The position numbers were made by a program, and so were the translations under genes. A model generated the notes under the pieces. That model was given only the letters and a program-made list of their open reading frames with translations, was not told the DNA's origin and did not search any database. Below are positions 59,531-64,000 of a stretch of 64,000 bases of DNA, piece after piece (within the stretch, counting starts at the first letter, position 1; each line of letters opens with the position of its first letter). The stretch comes from Sphingobium lactosutens (GTDB taxonomy: Bacteria > Pseudomonadota > Alphaproteobacteria > Sphingomonadales > Sphingomonadaceae): NCBI RefSeq assembly GCF_013393185.1, contig NZ_QJQX01000032.1:1-64000 (forward strand), written 5' to 3'.

Positions 59531-59570
59531 TCGCAGATAGGGTTAACAAGAACGCGCGCCACACTCGATT

Positions 59571-59822
59571 TCAAGTTAGCACATCATATTTCTCGACCCG
59601 CTGATTGAATTCCGCCTCCAACTCCGGATGGGCATCAAATGCGCGTTGCCGCACTTGTAATCCGATCTCACCCATTGCCATAGCGATGGCCATAAGCAGT
59701 TCCTTATCTTCCGGCAGGTGGCGGGAGAATATGTCGTAAAGACGGTTCAATTCTCTTGAAGCATTTGTTGCCCCGGTAGCCAAAATACGCGCTAAATCTG
59801 CGTCCATCTTTGATCGCCCCAT
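59571..59822 (-). CDS. Hypothetical helical protein, 83 aa
   Basis: An 83-residue soluble helical protein (DADLARILATGATNASRELN, YDIFSRHLPEDKELLMAIAM and a C-terminal FDAHPELEAEFNQRVEKYD). It starts 17 bp after the dedA stop, separated from the decayed dedA copy by 40 bp, so it seems to have arrived with the intact dedA. GAG precedes the ATG 59822. Function unknown. Confidence 0.6.
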   Translation of the reverse strand: MGRSKMDADLARILATGATNASRELNRLYDIFSRHLPEDKELLMAIAMAMGEIGLQVRQRAFDAHPELEAEFNQRVEKYDVLT

Positions 59823-59839
59823 CGAACTCTGGAGATACT

Positions 59840-60499
59840 TTAACCTTTCGGCTTCCAGGTCAGCAACCGATAGACATAGAAAATCACCATCAGCACGACG
59901 CACCCTGTCGTGATCGGCCCCATATATTTGTCGATCTCGGAAAACCGCTGGCCAAGGAAATAGCCCGCATAGGCAAGGATGATGTTCCAGATCAGCGCGC
60001 CCGCCGCCGTAAAAACCAAAAACCGCCCGTGGGTATTGAGGAAATGGAGCGCCCTTCCCTTTACATCCGTGCGGGCTTGGAAGCGGACATGCCCCATGCG
60101 GAACAGCCCCGCAGGCAACGAGATCATCGTGCGGAAGGCCGGCATGAAGCGGAAGACGAAGACGACGATCTGGCCATATTTGCCGAACAGATGATCGAGC
60201 GCCTCGACATCGCGCCATTCCAGCGTCGCCCAGCGGCCATAACGGTCGATCAGCGGTTTCAGCCGGTGGAAGCCCAGCACATGGCCGACCAGATACCAGA
60301 AATAATTGCCGATGGTGGTGCCGATGGTGCCCGCCAGCAGCAGCCACTCCATCGCCATCCGGCCCTGCCCGACGCGAATGCCGCCAATGCCCATGATGAG
60401 TTCAGACGGGATCGGCGGAAAGACATTTTCGAGGATCATCAGGAAGAAGATGCCCCAATATCCGCCTGCGTCGATCAGGCGGAGCACCCAGTCGGTCAT
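59840..60499 (-). CDS. DedA-family membrane protein
   Basis: A 219-residue member of the DedA/SNARE-associated family, proposed undecaprenyl-phosphate or lipid flippases. Signatures are ILENVFPPIPSELIMGIGGI, GNYFWYLVGHVLGFHRL, FVFRFMPAFRTMISLPAGLF with the conserved Arg-Pro-like pair, and WNIILAYAGYFLGQRF. Predicted spans number five to six. A stretch TDVKGRALHFLNTHGRF near residues 143-160 separates two parts. It is the intact copy of the remnant at 59331. Confidence 0.88.
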   Translation of the reverse strand: MTDWVLRLIDAGGYWGIFFLMILENVFPPIPSELIMGIGGIRVGQGRMAMEWLLLAGTIGTTIGNYFWYLVGHVLGFHRLKPLIDRYGRWATLEWRDVEALDHLFGKYGQIVVFVFRFMPAFRTMISLPAGLFRMGHVRFQARTDVKGRALHFLNTHGRFLVFTAAGALIWNIILAYAGYFLGQRFSEIDKYMGPITTGCVVLMVIFYVYRLLTWKPKG

Positions 60500-60510
60500 G
60501 AAACTACCAC

Positions 60511-60624
60511 CGTTCGTGCTGAGTAGAGGCTAAGCTTGTCGAAGCCTCGTATCGAAGCATGTTGTGTTACCTTGATCCTTCGATTTACCATTTCGACAGA
60601 CTCAATGGCTACTCAGGACGAACG
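60511..60624. repeat. REP-type element, degenerate copy
   Basis: Outer arms CGTTCGTGCTGAGTAG and CTACTCAGGACGAACG are inverted copies; inside are GCTTGTCGAAGCC and TTTCGACAGACTCAATGG. It lies between convergent dedA-side and gshB ends. Confidence 0.75.
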
Positions 60625-60642
60625 TGGGGTGCGTTCCGTAAA

Positions 60643-61617
60643 TCACGCCACCGCCCGCTGCGCCAGACGCGCGTCGATCGCGTCCCAAATCATGCCGCCG
60701 GTGTCGGTGCCGTCAAAGACGTCGATCGACACGATGCCCGTCGGCGAGGTCACGTTGATCTCCGTCAGCCATTCGCCGCCGATCACGTCGATGCCGACGA
60801 ACAACAGACCGCGCGCCTTCAGTTCCGGGCCGAGCGCGGCGCAGATTTCGCGCTCCTTCTGCGTCAGTTCGGTCTTGGCCGCCGATCCGCCGACAGCCAG
60901 GTTGGAGCGGATCTCGCCCTTGCCGGGGATGCGGTTGACCGCGCCTGCAACCTCGCCGTCGACCAACACGATGCGCTTGTCGCCTTCCGCGACGCCGGGA
61001 ATGAAGGCCTGGACCATGAAGGGTTCGACCCACGACGCCTTGAACAGTTCCACCAGCGACGACAGGTTCGCGCCGTTGCTGCCGACATGGAACACCGCCA
61101 CGCCGCCATTGCCATAGAGCGGCTTCACCACGATCTCGCCATGCTGGGCGAGGAAGCTCTTCACCTCGGCCAGATCGCGGGTGATCATCGTCGGCGGCAT
61201 GAAGCGCGCATAATCGAGCACGAACAGCTTTTCGGGCGCGTTGCGGACGCTGGCGGGGTCGTTGACCACCAGCGTCTCTTCCTGCACCCGCTCCAGCAAA
61301 TGGGTGGCGGTGATGTAGCTCAGGTCAAAGGGCGGGTCCTGCCGCATCAGCACGACATCGACGTCGCGACCAAGGTCCAGCATTTCCGGCTCGCCGAAGG
61401 CGAAATGGTCGCCCTGCACCTTCTGCACCTTCACCGGCCGCGCCTTGGCGAGCACGCGGCCATCGCGAAACGTCAGGTCGGGCGCCAGATAATGATAGAG
61501 CTTATGCCCCCGCGCCTGCGCCGCCAGCATGATGTGGAAGGTCGAATCGCCCCCGATCTTGATGCCCTCCATCGGGTCCATCTGAACGGCGACGGTAAGG
61601 GGGTTGAGTTCGGTCAT
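60643..61617 (-). CDS. gshB: Glutathione synthase
   Basis: A 324-residue ATP-grasp ligase adding glycine to gamma-glutamylcysteine. Signatures are VAVQMDPMEGIKIGGDSTFH, LMRQDPPFDLSYITATHLL, VVKPLYGNGGVAVFHVG and VGIDVIGGEWLTEINVTSPTG-like end. It is the last of the minus-strand set rsmI, yraN, gshB, 44 bp after yraN. Confidence 0.96.
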   Translation of the reverse strand: MTELNPLTVAVQMDPMEGIKIGGDSTFHIMLAAQARGHKLYHYLAPDLTFRDGRVLAKARPVKVQKVQGDHFAFGEPEMLDLGRDVDVVLMRQDPPFDLSYITATHLLERVQEETLVVNDPASVRNAPEKLFVLDYARFMPPTMITRDLAEVKSFLAQHGEIVVKPLYGNGGVAVFHVGSNGANLSSLVELFKASWVEPFMVQAFIPGVAEGDKRIVLVDGEVAGAVNRIPGKGEIRSNLAVGGSAAKTELTQKEREICAALGPELKARGLLFVGIDVIGGEWLTEINVTSPTGIVSIDVFDGTDTGGMIWDAIDARLAQRAVA

Positions 61618-61661
61618 CCAGAAAACCTTCCACTAGCGGAATATGGAGCGCTGGGCGGCAG

Positions 61662-62030
61662 TTACCCCCCATGCCAGACATTGGCCAGATGGCGTGGCGG
61701 GCGGCCGGGCGCAAGGAGGATGACGTCGATTCGCATGTCGTCGCCCGCTTTTGCCAGATCGTGCCAGAGCAGTTCTGCGGCCGCCGCGACCCGCGCCAGC
61801 CGCCGCTCGTCGATGGCAAGGTCCAGTTCCGCCGCGCTCGCCCGCGCCTTCACCTCGACAAAGGCGAGCATCGCGCCGCGCCGGGCGACCAGATCGACCT
61901 CCCCCGCAGCAGTGCGCATACGGCGGCCGACAATCTGCCAGCCCTTGAGGCGCAGCCACCAGGCGGCGATGCGTTCGGCCTGCCGCCCGCGCTTTTCCGC
62001 CGCCAGCTTTGCGCCAACGGGCTTCTTCAC
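61662..62030 (-). CDS. yraN: YraN-family endonuclease-like protein
   Basis: A 122-residue UPF0102/YraN protein with the restriction-endonuclease-like fold. AERIAAWWLRLKGWQIVGRR, then GEVDLVARRGAMLAFVEVKA (active-site-type Asp, Glu-x-Lys) are diagnostic. Function is not established. Its ATG overlaps the rsmI stop by 4 nt; the yraN-rsmI-lpoA neighbourhood is conserved in proteobacteria. Confidence 0.92.
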   Translation of the reverse strand: MKKPVGAKLAAEKRGRQAERIAAWWLRLKGWQIVGRRMRTAAGEVDLVARRGAMLAFVEVKARASAAELDLAIDERRLARVAAAAELLWHDLAKAGDDMRIDVILLAPGRPPRHLANVWHGG

Positions 62031-62869
62031 CCCTTCAATTCCATCGCCCGGTCATAAAGAGCGCGGCGGTCGAGGCCGAATTTCTTCGCCACCTCGCCCG
62101 CTGCCTTGGACACGGGCAGGCGCATCATCGCCTCCAGCAGGGCGGCGTCGGCATCCTCGGCGCTGGGCGGCGGCGCTTCGCCAGGCGGGCCGACGATGAC
62201 GACGATCTCGCCCTTGGGCGGCGCGTCGGCATAGCGGGCAGACAGTTCGGTGAGGGTGCCGGTGGCCGTTTCCTCGAACGCCTTGCTGATCTCGCGGCTG
62301 ACGGCGGCCTCCCGGTCGCCCAGATGCGCGGCCATGGCGGACAGGCTTTCCGATAGGCGCGGGCCGCTTTCGTAGAAGACCAAGGTCGCGCGTAGCGCCG
62401 CCACTTCGTCCAGCGTGTCGCCGCGCGCCTTCGCCTTGTTGGGCAGGAAACCCATGAAGAGGAAGCGATCGGTCGGCAGGCCCGACAGCGTCAACGCCGC
62501 GATCGCCGCGCTGGGACCGGGCAGGGTCGTGACCTTACGACCCGCCGCGCGCGCGTCGCGCACCAGCTTGTAGCCCGGATCGGAGACGAGCGGCGTCCCC
62601 GCGTCGGACAATAGCGCCACCGATTCGCCCGCCATCCGATCGACGAGCCGCTGCCGGACATTTTCGGCGCTATGGTCGTGATAGGGAATCATCGGCCGGT
62701 CCGATCCGGCGTGGCGCAGCAACCGTGCGCTCACCCGTGTATCTTCCACGGCGACCACATCGGCCAGCCGCAGGACTTCCGCCCCGCGCGGCGTAAGGTC
62801 TCCGAGGTTGCCGATCGGCCCCGCCACGATATAAAGCCCGGGTTCAAGCCCTGAATTTCGAGTTTCCAT
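62027..62869 (-). CDS. rsmI: RsmI: 16S rRNA C1402 2'-O-methyltransferase
   Basis: A 280-residue tetrapyrrole-methylase-fold enzyme methylating the ribose of C1402. GLYIVAGPIGNLGDLTPRGA, VVAVEDTRVSARLLRHAG, VALLSDAGTPLVSDPGYKL and GLPTDRFLFMGFLPNKAK are diagnostic. ATG 62869 begins the conserved part. It is divergent from the LpoA-like gene, 11 bp away. Confidence 0.95.
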   Translation of the reverse strand: METRNSGLEPGLYIVAGPIGNLGDLTPRGAEVLRLADVVAVEDTRVSARLLRHAGSDRPMIPYHDHSAENVRQRLVDRMAGESVALLSDAGTPLVSDPGYKLVRDARAAGRKVTTLPGPSAAIAALTLSGLPTDRFLFMGFLPNKAKARGDTLDEVAALRATLVFYESGPRLSESLSAMAAHLGDREAAVSREISKAFEETATGTLTELSARYADAPPKGEIVVIVGPPGEAPPPSAEDADAALLEAMMRLPVSKAAGEVAKKFGLDRRALYDRAMELKG

Positions 62870-62880
62870 AAGGACGCCAG

Positions 62881-64000
62881 ATGACAGAGACGGATGCCCC
62901 CCGGCAAGCAGATGTGTTCGCCGCAATGAAAAGGGGCGCGCGGATCGCCTTCATGGGGGCGGCCCTGTTCCTCGCCGCCTGTCAATCGATCGTGCCCAAG
63001 GGACCGGCCCCGACCACGCCGACCGGCCCGGCCCAGCCGACCGGCCCCGACGTGACGCAGGGCCTGCCGACCGACACGACACGCCATCGCGTCGCGCTGC
63101 TGGTGCCGATGAGCGGCCCCAATGGCGGGGTCGGCCAGTCGATCGCTAACGCCACCACGCTGGCGCTGCTCGACACCAAAACCGACAAAGTGCGCATCAC
63201 TACCTATGACACGGCGCTGGGTGCAGCGGCGGCGGTCAACAAGGCGCTGGCCGAAGGCAATCGCCTGATTCTCGGTCCCTTGCTGGCCGAAGATGCCCGC
63301 GTGATCGGCCCGATCGCGGCGCGCGCGAACGTGCCCGTCATCAGCTTTTCCAACGACGCCAGCATCGCAGGCAACGGCGTCTACATCATGGGCTACAACC
63401 CCAACCAGTCGATCGAACGCGTCGTCGGCTTCGCCCGCGAAAAAGGGCTGAGCAGTTTCGGCGCGCTGGTGCCGCGCGGCACCTATGGCGAGCGCGCGGG
63501 CAACGCGATGCTGCGCGCGGTCGAGCAGGCCGGCGGCACGGTCGTGTCGATGCAGAGCTTCGATCGCTCGCCCGCCTCGATCACCGCCGCCGTCAAGAAG
63601 TTGCAGGCCTCGTCCAGCTATGACGCGCTGCTGATAGCCGACAGCGGCCGGGTGGCGTTGCAGGTCGCGCCGATCGTGCGCAAGAATGGCGGCGCGACCG
63701 CGCGGCTGCTCGGCACCGAATTGTGGAACACCGACACGGCGCTGGCGGCGACGCCGGTGCTGCGCGGCGCCTGGTTCGCCAGCGTGTCCGACACGCTCTA
63801 TCGCCAGCTCGCGACCAAATATCGCGCCCGCTACGGCAATGCGCCCTTCCGCCTCTCCTCGCTCGGCTATGACGCTGTGTTGCTGACGGTGCGGATCGCG
63901 CAGGACTGGAAGCCGGGCACGGCCTTCCCCAATGCGCGCCTGCGCGATGCGGGGGGCTTTTCCGGCATCGATGGCGCGTTCCGCTTCAACCGCGTCGGCG
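62881..64000 (+). CDS. LpoA-like penicillin-binding-protein activator, 3'-truncated by window
   Basis: At least 373 residues, running off the window. Lipoprotein signal with lipobox (FMGAALFLAACQS), a Pro/Thr/Gly linker (TTPTGPAQPTGPD), then a type I periplasmic-binding fold (HRVALLVPMSGPNGGVGQSI, NRLILGPLLAEDARVIG, VPVISFSNDASIAG). ATG 62881 with AAGGA is preferred; 62926 would still leave the signal. The position beside rsmI and yraN is the conserved yraLMN arrangement. It likely activates a peptidoglycan synthase from the outer membrane. Confidence 0.88.
   Translation, partial: MTETDAPRQADVFAAMKRGARIAFMGAALFLAACQSIVPKGPAPTTPTGPAQPTGPDVTQGLPTDTTRHRVALLVPMSGPNGGVGQSIANATTLALLDTKTDKVRITTYDTALGAAAAVNKALAEGNRLILGPLLAEDARVIGPIAARANVPVISFSNDASIAGNGVYIMGYNPNQSIERVVGFAREKGLSSFGALVPRGTYGERAGNAMLRAVEQAGGTVVSMQSFDRSPASITAAVKKLQASSSYDALLIADSGRVALQVAPIVRKNGGATARLLGTELWNTDTALAATPVLRGAWFASVSDTLYRQLATKYRARYGNAPFRLSSLGYDAVLLTVRIAQDWKPGTAFPNARLRDAGGFSGIDGAFRFNRVG

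Noticed and set aside
1-64000. CRISPR array or rRNA operon
   Set aside because: No regularly spaced direct repeats and no rRNA-like sequence were seen.

Overview
The window is high-GC, gene-dense alphaproteobacterial DNA, most likely from a sphingomonad (Sphingobium or a close relative). The genus is inferred from gene content: DUF6961 and DUF5818 proteins, a KpsC/KpsS capsule pair, a phosphate-selective porin, an HdaA-like DnaA homologue, a fatty acyl-AMP ligase, and intergenic repeats with the core GGGCTGAGCCTGTCGAAG. No rRNA gene, complete tRNA gene or CRISPR array was found.

Positions 1 to about 15.5 kb are accessory DNA. They hold an IS66-family element cut by the window edge that has landed in another gene, an S1/P1 nuclease operon with two tiny DUF proteins, a five-gene uncharacterised module (membrane-anchored LuxR-type HTH, small protein, four-helix membrane protein, RadC-like JAMM protein, winged helix), an S24 phage-type repressor, two intact phage tail genes (DUF6441 and a 1174-residue tape measure) without the rest of a tail operon, and a patch of very small proteins with their own terminators and GTGA-N6-TCAC palindromes. 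The region ends in phage-type genes, a truncated tyrosine integrase, paired direct repeats and the 3' half of a tRNA with a CTG anticodon (probably tRNA-Gln), which reads as the attachment-site end of an integrated element. The other end lies outside the window.

From 15.6 to 21 kb lies a surface-polysaccharide block: a GT32-like glycosyltransferase, KpsS, KpsC and a GT4 glycosyltransferase. From there on the DNA looks like core chromosome. 21-26 kb: HIT protein, a CoA-transferase whose A and B genes are separated by a HAD phosphatase and DUF5076, a divergent LysR regulator and a ThiS-ThiG fusion. 26-29 kb: aroQ, accB, accC and an ArsC-like reductase. 29-36 kb: orphan ParA, orphan fatty acyl-AMP ligase, RecX, a CBS-domain membrane protein, an OmpA-family lipoprotein, a TetR/DUF4188 divergent pair and MarC. 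36-40 kb: a chain yggT, DUF167, folD, small exported protein, marC joined by 4-nt overlaps, then a GNAT enzyme, argB and a queuosine precursor transporter. 41-47 kb: a minus-strand operon of an exported DUF2066-like protein, hdaA, ppk and ppx, divergent from purM and a PurN-YjbR fusion. 48-58 kb: an OprP-like porin, an SBP_bac_5 lipoprotein, DUF4112, RNase T2, nadC, an ArsR/SRPBCC pair, nadA, DUF4230 and an MBL hydrolase. 58-64 kb: xerC, a decayed second dedA end, dedA, gshB, yraN, rsmI and the start of an LpoA-like penicillin-binding-protein activator running off the window.

The strongest leads are the accessory region (GTGA-N6-TCAC sites beside microproteins, the JAMM/HTH module, the tRNA attachment end), three gene-architecture oddities (ThiS-ThiG fusion, PurN-YjbR fusion, interrupted scoA/scoB) and several intergenic repeat families.
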